Assembly: GCF_003815035.1 (NCBI RefSeq)
Contig: NZ_RKRK01000002.1
Span: forward strand, 242,163-306,162
Length of the DNA: 64,000 nucleotides
From: Abyssicoccus albus
GTDB taxonomy: Bacteria > Bacillota > Bacilli > Staphylococcales > Abyssicoccaceae
Reading direction: 5' to 3'
The notes below the pieces were generated by a model, which had not been told where the DNA came from, did no database searches, and was given only the letters and a program-made list of their open reading frames with translations. Below are positions 54,430 through 63,411 of this stretch, piece after piece (position 1 is the first letter of the stretch; every line of letters starts with the position of its first letter). The translations under genes were made by a program, and so were the position numbers.

Positions 54430-55115
54430 GGTTAGATAAATATTTAGTACATTGTGGAATAGGATCTAGAAAAGAAGTTCAGAAAATCATTAAGAAAGGC
54501 TATATTGAAATCAATGATAATCAAATAAAAAAGTCTAATATTTATGTATCTGAAGAAGATGTCATTACGATGGATGGAGAACGAATTGACTATATTGATC
54601 ATGTTTATCTGATGTTAAACAAACCGGCAGGTGTTGTCACAGCTGTGGAAGATGCGGTGCACGACACTGTAATAAAATTTGTGCCAGAACAGTATCGTCA
54701 TCGTTCAATCGTTCCGGTAGGACGGTTAGATAAAGATACAACCGGTCTGTTATTATTAACTGATGATGGCCAATTCAATCATCATTTGATGTCACCGAAA
54801 CATCATGTCAAAAAAGTTTATGAAGTTACACTTGTTGAATCAGTAAGTGATATGGATATAGAACAAATAGAGTCAGGCATAGTATTGAAAGATGATACCC
54901 AGTGTCAACCGGCAGCCATTAAAATAATGGATGAAGATACAAAGGTCGTTCATATTGAGTTAACTGAAGGAAAGTATCATCAAGTGAAGAGAATGTTTGC
55001 GGCCGTAGGCAATAGAGTTTTACAATTAAAACGCATTCAACTCGGCTCATATGTATTAGATGAAGAATTAACAGAAGGTTCAATCATAGAAATTAGTAAA
55101 GATGATATACGATGA
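54426..55115 (+). CDS. rsuA: 16S rRNA pseudouridine(516) synthase
   Basis: The 229-residue enzyme has an N-terminal S4 domain (RLDKYLVHCGIGSRKEVQKI) and the catalytic motif GRLDKDTTGLLLLTDDG (about 101-117) with the essential Asp. The C-terminal EGKYHQVKRMFAAVGNRV is the RsuA/RluB family block. It modifies U516 of 16S rRNA. It is translated together with murJ through an ATGA overlap. Confidence 0.93.
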   Translation: MRLDKYLVHCGIGSRKEVQKIIKKGYIEINDNQIKKSNIYVSEEDVITMDGERIDYIDHVYLMLNKPAGVVTAVEDAVHDTVIKFVPEQYRHRSIVPVGRLDKDTTGLLLLTDDGQFNHHLMSPKHHVKKVYEVTLVESVSDMDIEQIESGIVLKDDTQCQPAAIKIMDEDTKVVHIELTEGKYHQVKRMFAAVGNRVLQLKRIQLGSYVLDEELTEGSIIEISKDDIR

Positions 55116-55215
55116 TAGAATTTATACAGAATTCATAACTAATGTTTAATGAGCATATTGTTGGGTATATATTGAATATGTAACGAATAATAATTTAAAT
55201 AGAGGTGTATATATT

Positions 55216-55728
55216 ATGAAAAAAAGAAGTTTCTTAGGTTCATTATTAGTGTTAGGTGGAGCAGTTGCTGCTGCAGTTTATTCAAATAAACAATCACGTG
55301 ATTTATTAACATCAGAATTTGAAAAAGCAAAGCAAGATCCAAAAGCTTATGCTGAAAACTTAAAAGAGACAGTTAATACGAAATCACAAGAAGTACAAAA
55401 ATTAGCACAAGAAGAAATTAACAAAGCAAAAGAAGATCCTAAAGCATATCGTGAGAATGTTACTAAAGTCGCGCAAGAAAAGTCTGCTCAATATAGACAA
55501 AAAGCTCAAGAGAAATCGAACCAAGTGAAAGAACAAGCGAATTCTAAAGTAGAAGAAATTAAAAAGAAAAAAGATAATTCAGCACCATCAGATGCAGAGT
55601 TAGAAGCGAATGAGATGGATGCTGAGGGTGGAGCGTCTAATATCCACGTTGTAACAAATGAAAATATTGATAACGTAAAAGCTGAAGATGATACAGTTGT
55701 TGTAGAGGTAAATAAAGACAACAAATAA
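55216..55728 (+). CDS. YtxH-like membrane-anchored coiled-coil protein
   Basis: The 170-residue protein has an N-terminal hydrophobic segment (LGSLLVLGGAVAAAVYS, about 8-24) followed by a long charged helix with repeated units K-A-K-x-D-P-K-A-Y-x-E-N (near 37-48 and 71-82), then an acidic tail. This fits YtxH/LEA-like proteins of Firmicutes. It is likely a membrane-tethered helical protein; the function is unknown. The ATG lies about ten bases after agaggtg. Confidence 0.75.
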   Translation: MKKRSFLGSLLVLGGAVAAAVYSNKQSRDLLTSEFEKAKQDPKAYAENLKETVNTKSQEVQKLAQEEINKAKEDPKAYRENVTKVAQEKSAQYRQKAQEKSNQVKEQANSKVEEIKKKKDNSAPSDAELEANEMDAEGGASNIHVVTNENIDNVKAEDDTVVVEVNKDNK

Positions 55729-55755
55729 TAGCAAATTTTAATTTTTCTCAATCAT

Positions 55756-55789
55756 ACTTACTTCATATTTTGAAGTAAGTAATTTTTTT
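55756..55789 (+). terminator. Terminator of the YtxH-like gene
   Basis: The arms acttacttca (55756-55765) and tgaagtaagt (55771-55780) pair perfectly and are followed by aattttttt. Confidence 0.85.
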
Positions 55790-55887
55790 GTGCTGTTTAT
55801 TCTAATTTATTGAATAGAATGCATTATCGTTTATGAATCGATATAATAAGATAATAAGCAATACAATAATGACTAGGAGGAAGCACT

Positions 55888-57303
55888 ATGGATTTCAAAA
55901 AAATTGTGAGTCAATATGAACAGCAAATATATGACGATTTAGTAGGGCTAATCAATATTAAATCAATTCGTGAAGACGAATTGAAAAGTGAAACAACACC
56001 AGTTGGACCTGGTCCTAAGGAAGCATTAGACTACATGTATAAACTTGCTAAACGTGATGGTTATGATGTGGTAGATGTTGAGCATATTGCAGGTCATATT
56101 GATTTCTCAAGTGGTGATGAAACAATTGCGATGCTATGTCATGTAGATGTCGTGCCAGCGGGATCTGGTTGGGATACAGATCCATTTGAAGCGGTCATTA
56201 AAGAAGATAAAATTATAGGGCGCGGTACATTAGATGACAAAGGACCAACGATTGCAGCATATTATGCAGCAAAAATTTTAACGGATCTTAATATTGAAGT
56301 GAATAAAACATTTAGAATGATTATTGGTACAGATGAAGAAAGTGATTGGCAATGTACAGCAGCATATTTTAATCATCAACCTATGCCAGACCTCGGATTT
56401 GCACCCGATGCTGATTTCCCATTGATTCATGGAGAGAAAGGGATTTCAACATTTGATGTGATGTATTCTATGAATGATATAACAGATGAACATTCGGTGA
56501 TTGATGATGTTACTGTGTTAGAAGTTACCAGTGGTGACCGTTACAACATGGTGCCCGATCAAACATCTGTTACATTACGAATTAAGGAACAAATGACACG
56601 TGTCATTCAGCAATTTGAAAACTACATTCGAGAAGAAGGCATAGAAGGGAAAGCGTTTGTCGATCAAGGTGATTTAATCCTTACAGTAAATGGTAAGTCA
56701 GCACATGGTTCAACACCTGAATTAGGTCATAATGCGATGTTTGATATGATTGAATTTTTAGATACGCTTTCTGTTGATGAAACGTTTAGACCATTTATGG
56801 AAATGTATAAACATGAATGGTTGAATAATTTAAATGGTGAATTAAATGATATGAATTACTCACATGAGGTGATGGGAGATGTATCGATTAATGCAGGCAT
56901 TGTTAGATATGTTAGAGGTAAACAAGCACATGTAGGTGTCAATCTTAGATTCCCTACAGGTTATTCATTTGATCATCAAATTGAGCAATTAAGAAATCGC
57001 CTAGGACAAACGTTCAACATTAAATTAAATGAAGTGCAACAGCCTCATTATGTTGATCCAAATGACCCATTTGTTGAAACTTTATTGACGGCATATCAGA
57101 ACCAGTCAGGAGATATGACACCACCGTTTACAATCGGTGGAGGGACATATGCAAGGACATTAGATAAAGGTGTCGCATTCGGTGCAATGTTTAATGATTC
57201 TGAAGATTTAATGCATCAGGCGAATGAATATATATCAAAAAAACAACTGCTTGATGCAACGGCGATTTATTTAGAAGCTCTTTATTTACTAAATGAAAAG
57301 TAA
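55888..57303 (+). CDS. pepV: Dipeptidase PepV (M20 family)
   Basis: The 471-residue zinc dipeptidase has metal ligands in MLCHVDVVPAG (His), GTLDDKGP (Asp) and GTDEESDW (Glu pair), plus a lid domain with NGKSAHGSTPELGHNAM and the C-terminal TIGGGTYARTLDKGVAFG. The ATG follows aggagga. It cleaves dipeptides in the cytoplasm. The length fits staphylococcal PepV (469). Confidence 0.96.
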   Translation: MDFKKIVSQYEQQIYDDLVGLINIKSIREDELKSETTPVGPGPKEALDYMYKLAKRDGYDVVDVEHIAGHIDFSSGDETIAMLCHVDVVPAGSGWDTDPFEAVIKEDKIIGRGTLDDKGPTIAAYYAAKILTDLNIEVNKTFRMIIGTDEESDWQCTAAYFNHQPMPDLGFAPDADFPLIHGEKGISTFDVMYSMNDITDEHSVIDDVTVLEVTSGDRYNMVPDQTSVTLRIKEQMTRVIQQFENYIREEGIEGKAFVDQGDLILTVNGKSAHGSTPELGHNAMFDMIEFLDTLSVDETFRPFMEMYKHEWLNNLNGELNDMNYSHEVMGDVSINAGIVRYVRGKQAHVGVNLRFPTGYSFDHQIEQLRNRLGQTFNIKLNEVQQPHYVDPNDPFVETLLTAYQNQSGDMTPPFTIGGGTYARTLDKGVAFGAMFNDSEDLMHQANEYISKKQLLDATAIYLEALYLLNEK

Positions 57304-57789
57304 TGTCAAGCATAAAAATTTAAAATTAAATTATAAATAAAATTTTAGTTAACTGATATGGAAAAAATAGAACTTATGTTCTTGATTTTTGTATTATAAA
57401 AGATTATATAATCGTTATACATCTGTTAATTTTGTTAAATAAGTGTTAAATATCGAACGTAATGTAAATTTTTATCCACTATATTGGTACTTGAAATATT
57501 GTGTTATAGCGTATAGAATTTTAAATAGAGATAACAAGAACGGATATAACACATCATATATTTTCACATGATATATAATTATTATTTCAACTTTTAAATA
57601 TCAAACAATATGTGATGAAACTGAATGAAAAGAATAAAGATGTGGAACTCTATATATGATTCATAGAGTTCCTCTTTATTCCATAAAGTATTTATGTTGT
57701 GGCTTTTGATAAATAGGTATATTAATCTTATTTAACTTTTAAATTTAGTATTAACAAATAGATGTCAAAGAATTCGAGGTGAAATAGGC
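57304..57789. other. 486-bp intergenic region after pepV
   Basis: No gene is seen. The only clear structure is the long terminator hairpin at 57632-57681. The rest is AT-rich with short inverted stretches such as atcatatat (57558) and atgatatat (57577). Confidence 0.6.
57632..57681 (+). terminator. Long two-part terminator hairpin
   Basis: The inner arms ggaactctat (57644-57653) and atagagttcc (57663-57672) are extended by gaataaaga (57632-57640) and tctttattc (57673-57681), with a 3-base bulge. It lies 330 bp after pepV, far for a pepV terminator. Confidence 0.7.
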
Positions 57790-58587
57790 GTGGAACATTT
57801 TTATCAACTAGGGTGGACATTGGACTCTGCAGGTGGGCAGTCTGGTGAAGCATATAAAGCAGAGCAAAACGGTGAGCGTCTATTTCTTAAGCGTAATGCA
57901 TCTCCATTCTTGGCAGCATTGAGTGCTGAAGGTATTGTGCCGAAACTTTTATGGACGAAGCGGATTGAAACTGGTGAAGTGGTCGCAGCTCAAGATTGGA
58001 AAAATGGTCGTTCCTTGACTGAAGAAGAAATGAAATCTAGTCGTGTTGCAGAAATATTGAATAAAATTCATCACTCTAATCATTTGCTCGTACTACTTAA
58101 AAAAATGAATGTAGATCCGATTACACCATCCATGTTGTTGAATGAGATTAATCAATCAATGTCAGCACAACTTTTATCAAATGAAACGATTATTGATGCT
58201 GTAGACTATTTGAATGAATTTGTTCCATCAAATGATGTAAAAGGATATACGTTGTGTCATGGTGATGTAAATCATAATAATTGGTTGCTCTCTGAACAGG
58301 ACGAGTTATTTTTAATCGATTGGGAAGGTGCAATGATTGCAGATCCTTCAATTGATGTTGGGATGGTGCTGTATAATTATGTGCCGTATGACGAATGGAA
58401 ATCATGGTTTGAGCAATATGATTTTAAACCTGAAGTGTCATTCCTGTTACGTATGAAATGGTATGCCATTTTACAAGGTGTAACGTTAATTATTTGGAAC
58501 GCAAAAGAAAAGCGTTACCAACAAATGAATCAATGGATTCAATTTGTTGACGATGTATTAACGCATAATATAAACGAGGTTTTGTAA
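57790..58587 (+). CDS. Phosphotransferase family protein YtmP
   Basis: The 265-residue protein is a choline/aminoglycoside-kinase-fold enzyme of the YtmP group. The catalytic loop is LCHGDVNHNNWLL (about 155-167) and the metal-binding Asp is in LIDWEGAMIADPSIDVG. The start is GTG 57790, seven bases after cgaggtga. It directly precedes trmB with no gap, as in other Bacillales, so a role near tRNA or thiamine metabolism has been proposed but not shown. Confidence 0.86.
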   Translation: MEHFYQLGWTLDSAGGQSGEAYKAEQNGERLFLKRNASPFLAALSAEGIVPKLLWTKRIETGEVVAAQDWKNGRSLTEEEMKSSRVAEILNKIHHSNHLLVLLKKMNVDPITPSMLLNEINQSMSAQLLSNETIIDAVDYLNEFVPSNDVKGYTLCHGDVNHNNWLLSEQDELFLIDWEGAMIADPSIDVGMVLYNYVPYDEWKSWFEQYDFKPEVSFLLRMKWYAILQGVTLIIWNAKEKRYQQMNQWIQFVDDVLTHNINEVL

Positions 58588-59232
58588 ATGAGAATGAGAA
58601 ATAAGCCATGGGCGATAGATTATTTAAATCAACATTCAGAGATTGTTGTCACAGAAGTGGATGATTTACAACAAGATGTATGGCAACAATTTATTCGTTC
58701 CAATGACATTAAACATATTGAAGTCGGTAGTGGGATGGGACGATTTATCACAACGCTTGCTAAACAAAATCCCTATATTCAATATATATCTGTTGAACTG
58801 GATAAGAATGTTATGGTGAGAGTATTAGATAAAGTTCTAGAGCAAAATTTAGATAATATTCGCCTTATTTGTTTGCCGATAGAAGAAATACATGATTATT
58901 TAGCAATTAATCCACTTGATCAATTATACCTTAACTTTTCTGATCCATGGCCGAAAAATCGCCATGAAAAAAGGCGTTTAACACATCATAATTACTTATC
59001 AATTTACGAAAAGTTTCTAAAAGATGACGCATTAATTCAATTCAAAACAGATAATCGAAAGTTGTTTGAGTATTCTCTCATATCAATGAGTCAATATGGT
59101 TATCAGTTTGTTGATATCAATTTACATGTACATGATAGAGAGCCTGATGATAATATTAGAACTGAATATGAAGAGAAATTTTCTTCTAAAGGTTCTAGAA
59201 TATATATGCTAAAAGCAAAGCTTAATGAATAA
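58588..59232 (+). CDS. trmB: tRNA (guanine-N7-)-methyltransferase
   Basis: The 214-residue enzyme methylates G46 of tRNA with SAM. It shows the SAM motif HIEVGSGMGRFI (about 40-51) and the catalytic block FSDPWPKNRHEKRRL (about 117-131). It begins on the base after the ytmP stop; gaggttttgtaa in front is its ribosome site. The stop is inside the terminator stem that follows. Confidence 0.95.
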   Translation: MRMRNKPWAIDYLNQHSEIVVTEVDDLQQDVWQQFIRSNDIKHIEVGSGMGRFITTLAKQNPYIQYISVELDKNVMVRVLDKVLEQNLDNIRLICLPIEEIHDYLAINPLDQLYLNFSDPWPKNRHEKRRLTHHNYLSIYEKFLKDDALIQFKTDNRKLFEYSLISMSQYGYQFVDINLHVHDREPDDNIRTEYEEKFSSKGSRIYMLKAKLNE

Positions 59233-59244
59233 GCTTTGCTTTTT
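59212..59244 (+). terminator. Terminator overlapping the trmB stop
   Basis: The arms aaagcaaagctta (59212-59224) and taagctttgcttt (59230-59242) form a perfect 13-bp stem; the trmB TAA is at the start of the 3' arm. Confidence 0.88.
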
Positions 59245-59298
59245 CAATTATTTATAATGATTGATATAATTAATATAAATTAAACTGGAGGGATTATT

Positions 59299-60504
59299 AT
59301 CGTTAACTTTAATGAACCAATAGACAGAACGGGTGTTCACGCTGCTCAAACAGATGGCATTAAAATGATGTTCACGCGTGATGATTTAGAGCCGTACTGG
59401 GTTGCAGATATGTTTGTTAAAACGCCTGACTTCGTTGTAAAAACAATGCACGACAGATTAGACCATTCAATGTTTGGTTACACGCTTTGGAAGCATGATG
59501 ATTTTTATCAACCAATTCGCTATTGGTTTAAAGAGCGATTCAATACGACATTATTTAAAGAGAATCTTTTGTATGTTCCTACTGTATTATTTGCAATTAC
59601 GGAAATCGTTAGGATGATGTCTAAAGAAGGTGATAGTGTTATATTACACACACCGAGTTATAATGCATTCTTAACGTTGTTAAAAGGGAACAATCGAAAA
59701 ATTATTGAATCTCCACTCGTACTCAATGAACAAGGAACTTATGAGTTTGATATAGATGTCTTTGAGCAGAGAATCATACAAAACGATGTCAAAGTGTTTA
59801 TTTTATGTAACCCACAAAACCCAACAGGAAAAGCGTTTAGTCGTGAGACGTTAGAGCAGTTAAAAGCAATATGTCATAAACATAATGTATATATTATTAG
59901 TGATGAAGTGCATATGGATTTTGTTAGGACAGAAAATGGACATGAGACAATGGCCAAAGATTTAATACATGAAGATCGAATTGCTGTTGTAACAGGGCTT
60001 GGAAAAACATTTAATTTAGCGAGTATTACGCACGGTGTTTTGATTTCAAAAGATAAATGGTTATTAAAAAAATTAGAATCAAATATTCATAAAGTTTATG
60101 GTCTATCGCCTGCTAATTCACTTGCATTATCGGCGATAGAAGCAGCTTACACTAAAGAAGGTATCGAATGGGTCAATGCTTTGAATGATCATTTAGAAAG
60201 TAATATGAAGTATATAAAACAATATATAGAAGATCATTTAAGTCATGAATTGTCTATGGAAATACCTGAAGCAACTTATTTAGCATGGATTAGTTTTGAG
60301 AAGAGTGGATATAATGAGAAGGAAGTACAAGATGCCTTACAAAATGTTGGACGAATAGCATTAAGTCCTGGTCATCATTATGAATTAAGTGAATCGGTTC
60401 ACTTTAGATTGAACGCTGCATCACCACATGAACGGATTGAAGAAGCGATGACTAGAATTCATAAGGCGTTTAAATATTTAAAAAACAAAAAAAATCCATC
60501 ATAG
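59299..60504 (+). CDS. PatB/MalY-type aminotransferase (C-S lyase), no canonical start codon
   Basis: The 401-residue PLP enzyme of the class I/II aminotransferase family resembles PatB/MalY cystathionine beta-lyases: YWVADMFVKTPDFV, CNPQNPTGKAFSRE, SDEVHMDF and the PLP lysine in GLGKTFNLAS. The frame continues upstream of the first ATG (59365) with the family-like N terminus VNFNEPIDRTGVHAAQTDG. A perfect site ggaggga lies at 59287-59293. The codon at the right distance, 59299, is ATC, and no ATG, GTG or TTG occurs in frame there. So translation either starts at ATC (perhaps a mutated ATG) or is lost or weakened; starting at 59365 would remove 22 residues. Confidence 0.75.
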   Translation: MVNFNEPIDRTGVHAAQTDGIKMMFTRDDLEPYWVADMFVKTPDFVVKTMHDRLDHSMFGYTLWKHDDFYQPIRYWFKERFNTTLFKENLLYVPTVLFAITEIVRMMSKEGDSVILHTPSYNAFLTLLKGNNRKIIESPLVLNEQGTYEFDIDVFEQRIIQNDVKVFILCNPQNPTGKAFSRETLEQLKAICHKHNVYIISDEVHMDFVRTENGHETMAKDLIHEDRIAVVTGLGKTFNLASITHGVLISKDKWLLKKLESNIHKVYGLSPANSLALSAIEAAYTKEGIEWVNALNDHLESNMKYIKQYIEDHLSHELSMEIPEATYLAWISFEKSGYNEKEVQDALQNVGRIALSPGHHYELSESVHFRLNAASPHERIEEAMTRIHKAFKYLKNKKNPS

Positions 60505-60524
60505 ACTATTGTTCTGTGATGGAT
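60483..60524 (-). terminator. Terminator of the PepSY-like gene
   Basis: On the minus strand atccatca (60524-60517) pairs with tgatggat (60501-60494), and then comes a run of T (60493-60488). It also overlaps the aminotransferase stop region. Confidence 0.75.
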
Positions 60525-60805
60525 ATTATTTCAAGTGTTGTTGCATTCACCTTAAATAAATAACGTTTAGAATCTGTTGAAATTTCACCAGTGTATATTT
60601 TTTGAGTGACTCCAAGATGGCTTTCTTTTTCTGTTTTATAAATAATATATGCATCAGTATATTCACTGAACTCTGCTTTGACTTTCTTTAAAGCTTTGAA
60701 TGCGTGTAATTCATTTTGTTCTTGATCTATAAATGTTGCAACAGAACGTGTAAGAAGTAATGAAGCTAGAACGGTAGAACCGATGATAATCCATTTTTTA
60801 TTCAT
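60506..60805 (-). CDS. Small exported PepSY/YpmB-like protein
   Basis: The 99-residue protein has an N-terminal membrane or signal segment (KKWIIIGSTVLASLLLTRS, about 3-21) and an outer part ending with YLFKVNATTLEIISITEQ, the strand pattern of PepSY-type domains. It is likely anchored outside. No function is proven. It is convergent with the aminotransferase gene. Confidence 0.68.
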   Translation of the reverse strand: MNKKWIIIGSTVLASLLLTRSVATFIDQEQNELHAFKALKKVKAEFSEYTDAYIIYKTEKESHLGVTQKIYTGEISTDSKRYLFKVNATTLEIISITEQ

Positions 60806-61047
60806 TTTAAAAGCTCACCCTTTGCGAAGTTATTTTATTACTTAAAGGAGTATAATGATTAATTTAGAAGTTAATATAAAAGTTGGATTCTTTTGAACAA
60901 CATTTTATAATTTACACTTGCTAATTGCCTTAAGTTAACTTTAACGGGTTACAATAAATAAATCAATGATCTGTTATGCTATACTCATAATAAGGATATT
61001 ATTAGATTATAGAGAGTATATAATGACGATTAGGAGGAATAATACAT

Positions 61048-62133
61048 ATGTTAAATGAACAAACAATTAAAAGAATGAAAAAATTAACAGAAGCCCATGG
61101 TGCACCTGGTTTTGAAGATGATGTTAGAGAAATTATGAAAGATGAACTCAGTCAATTTAGTGATGAGATTGTATATGATGGGTTAGGTGGTATTTTTGCT
61201 GTGAAGAAATCATCTAACAAAAATGCAAAAAAAGTTATCATTGCTGCGCACATGGATGAAGTTGGCTTTATGGTAAGTCATATTCAAGATAATGGCTTAT
61301 TAAAGTTCGTACCTTTAGGTGGATGGTCGACAGATGTTATTTTAGCTCAAAAGCTTGAAGTCAAAGCTTCAAGTGGAGATTACTATACTGGCGTTGTCGG
61401 TAGTGTACCAGTACATTTTAGAAAGCAAGAATCAAAAGGTGGAAAGCCAAAAGTTGAAGATATGTTATTAGATGTTGGTGCTTCGAGTAAAGAAGAAGTC
61501 GAAGGAATGGGTATTGAACTAGGAGACTCAATTGTACCTAAAGTTGAATTTGAACAGATTGGTCCAAAAGACAGTGCTAGATATTTAGCTAAGGCTTGGG
61601 ATAATCGTTATGGATGCCTTGTTGCAATCGAGGTGTTAGAAGCATTGAAAGATGTCCAGCTTGATTTTGATTTATATGTTGGTGCTAACGTTCAAGAAGA
61701 GGTTGGACTAAGAGGTGCTAAAGCAAGTTCAAATATGATTAAGCCTGATATTGCATTTGTTGTTGATTGTTCTCCAGCAAATGATATGTTAGGTAAAGAC
61801 GACGATATGGGTAAATTAAACAACGGAACTTTACTTAGAATAATGGATGGTACAATGATTTTAAGTCCACAAATGAAAACTTTACTCAAAACAACAGCTG
61901 ATGATCATGACATTAAATATCAATATTATAGATCGCCAGGTGGAACAGATGCAGGCAGTATTCATTTATCAAATGAAGGGGTATTAAGTGCTGTTGTAGG
62001 CATTTGTTCAAGATATATTCATACCAGTTATTCAATTATAGACTCAAGAGATTACGAAGCAGCTAGATCACTATTGACTATACTAATAAAATCATTAGAT
62101 GATAAAAAAATAGAATCTTTATACCATTCTTAA
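61048..62133 (+). CDS. M42 family metallopeptidase (glutamyl aminopeptidase type)
   Basis: The 361-residue enzyme has the zinc ligands in AAHMDEVGFMV, AWDNRYGCLVAIE, NVQEEVGLRGA and a late His in RYIHTSYSIIDSRDYE. This fits the M42 aminopeptidases such as YtoP/PepA. It is cytoplasmic and likely trims peptides. The ATG lies nine bases after aggagg. Single gene with its own terminator. Confidence 0.93.
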   Translation: MLNEQTIKRMKKLTEAHGAPGFEDDVREIMKDELSQFSDEIVYDGLGGIFAVKKSSNKNAKKVIIAAHMDEVGFMVSHIQDNGLLKFVPLGGWSTDVILAQKLEVKASSGDYYTGVVGSVPVHFRKQESKGGKPKVEDMLLDVGASSKEEVEGMGIELGDSIVPKVEFEQIGPKDSARYLAKAWDNRYGCLVAIEVLEALKDVQLDFDLYVGANVQEEVGLRGAKASSNMIKPDIAFVVDCSPANDMLGKDDDMGKLNNGTLLRIMDGTMILSPQMKTLLKTTADDHDIKYQYYRSPGGTDAGSIHLSNEGVLSAVVGICSRYIHTSYSIIDSRDYEAARSLLTILIKSLDDKKIESLYHS

Positions 62134-62203
62134 ATGATTTATTGTCAAATGATGTACGTTAAAGATGTACGTTAAATTTGAATAAATTTATAAAAAATAA
62201 TAA

Positions 62204-62244
62204 CCTTACATTCTCATAGTTACGATTAGAATGTAAGGCTTATT
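62204..62244 (+). terminator. Terminator of the M42 peptidase gene
   Basis: The arms ccttacattct (62204-62214) and agaatgtaagg (62228-62238) form a perfect 11-bp stem, then cttatttta. Confidence 0.78.
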
Positions 62245-62372
62245 TTATGTAAAATAGAAGCATATTTGAAATATTAAAATGTATTACAAACAATGTGTTA
62301 AAATGTTATCAATTACACGTTTTATGGTGATATTAATAAATTTGACAGAGCGTTAGAAAGTGAAGTGTAAGT

Positions 62373-63182
62373 ATGAATGTATTTGAAATGAGAGATTTAA
62401 TTAAAGAGCAACTTGACTTATCTAAAGTGAATACATCTTTTAATCTAGAAGATGATACACTTAGAATTGAAAGAAAAGATAATGAAAAAGGTTTATCGAT
62501 TAAAATAGGTCAAGTCATCAATAAATATAAAGAAAATGGTGAACAAGCAGTTGAAGAAATTGTTTATTATATTAACTCTACAATAGAAGCTCACGGATTA
62601 GATGAGAGTCAATTCAATGGTGATGATATTTATCCAGTCATTCGTGCGACGAGCTTTCATCAAGAGACGACAAGTGGAAGTAGATTTATTACTACACCCC
62701 ATACTGCAGAAACAATGATCTACTATGCGATTGATTTAGAAAATACGTATCGATTAATTGATGAAAGTTTAATTACGAAATTGAATATGACAGAAGAAGA
62801 AGTAAAAGAGCGTGCTCTATTTAATATTAAAAGAAAACCAACGCCAATGAATCAAGATGAAGTGAACGGAAACATTTATTATTTTGTAAATTCAAAAGAT
62901 GGTTATGATGCATCAAGAATATTGAACAAACCATTCCTAGAAGAAATGAAATCGAAAATTGAAGGTGAAATGATGATTGCGACACCTCATCAAGATACGT
63001 TAATTATTGCAGATATTAGGAATTCAACCGGTTATGATGTGTTAGCACAAATGACAATGCATTTCTTCACGAATGGTATTGTTCCGATTACGTCGCTATC
63101 ATTTAGCTATAAAGACGACGGTTCATTAGAGCCTGTATTTATTTTAGGTAAACAAGGTAAAAGTCGACATAAAAAAGAGTAA
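62373..63182 (+). CDS. DUF1444 family protein (YtpQ)
   Basis: The 269-residue soluble protein matches the DUF1444/UPF0354 family by length and by blocks such as YPVIRATSFHQET, TTPHTAETMIYYAIDLE and the C-terminal SFSYKDDGSLEPVFILGK. Its function is not known. The ATG follows gaaagtgaagtg. It lies just before ytpR, as ytpQ does in Bacillus. Confidence 0.9.
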   Translation: MNVFEMRDLIKEQLDLSKVNTSFNLEDDTLRIERKDNEKGLSIKIGQVINKYKENGEQAVEEIVYYINSTIEAHGLDESQFNGDDIYPVIRATSFHQETTSGSRFITTPHTAETMIYYAIDLENTYRLIDESLITKLNMTEEEVKERALFNIKRKPTPMNQDEVNGNIYYFVNSKDGYDASRILNKPFLEEMKSKIEGEMMIATPHQDTLIIADIRNSTGYDVLAQMTMHFFTNGIVPITSLSFSYKDDGSLEPVFILGKQGKSRHKKE

Positions 63183-63411
63183 AAGGTGATGAATAGCACA
63201 TATAAACATCAATGTAATTCAGATGAAAACCTAAATTTAATCAATACAACATAGTAAGCATTTTATTTAATATTTTATAATGATTTCAAAGCTTGAAACG
63301 AAGGTATAGTAAATTAAATATATATTTGAGAAGGTATGTTTGATTTTCAATAACAGTTAATAACAATCTTTAAACACATTCTAAATACACCAAAGAATAG
63401 GGGAATTAATG

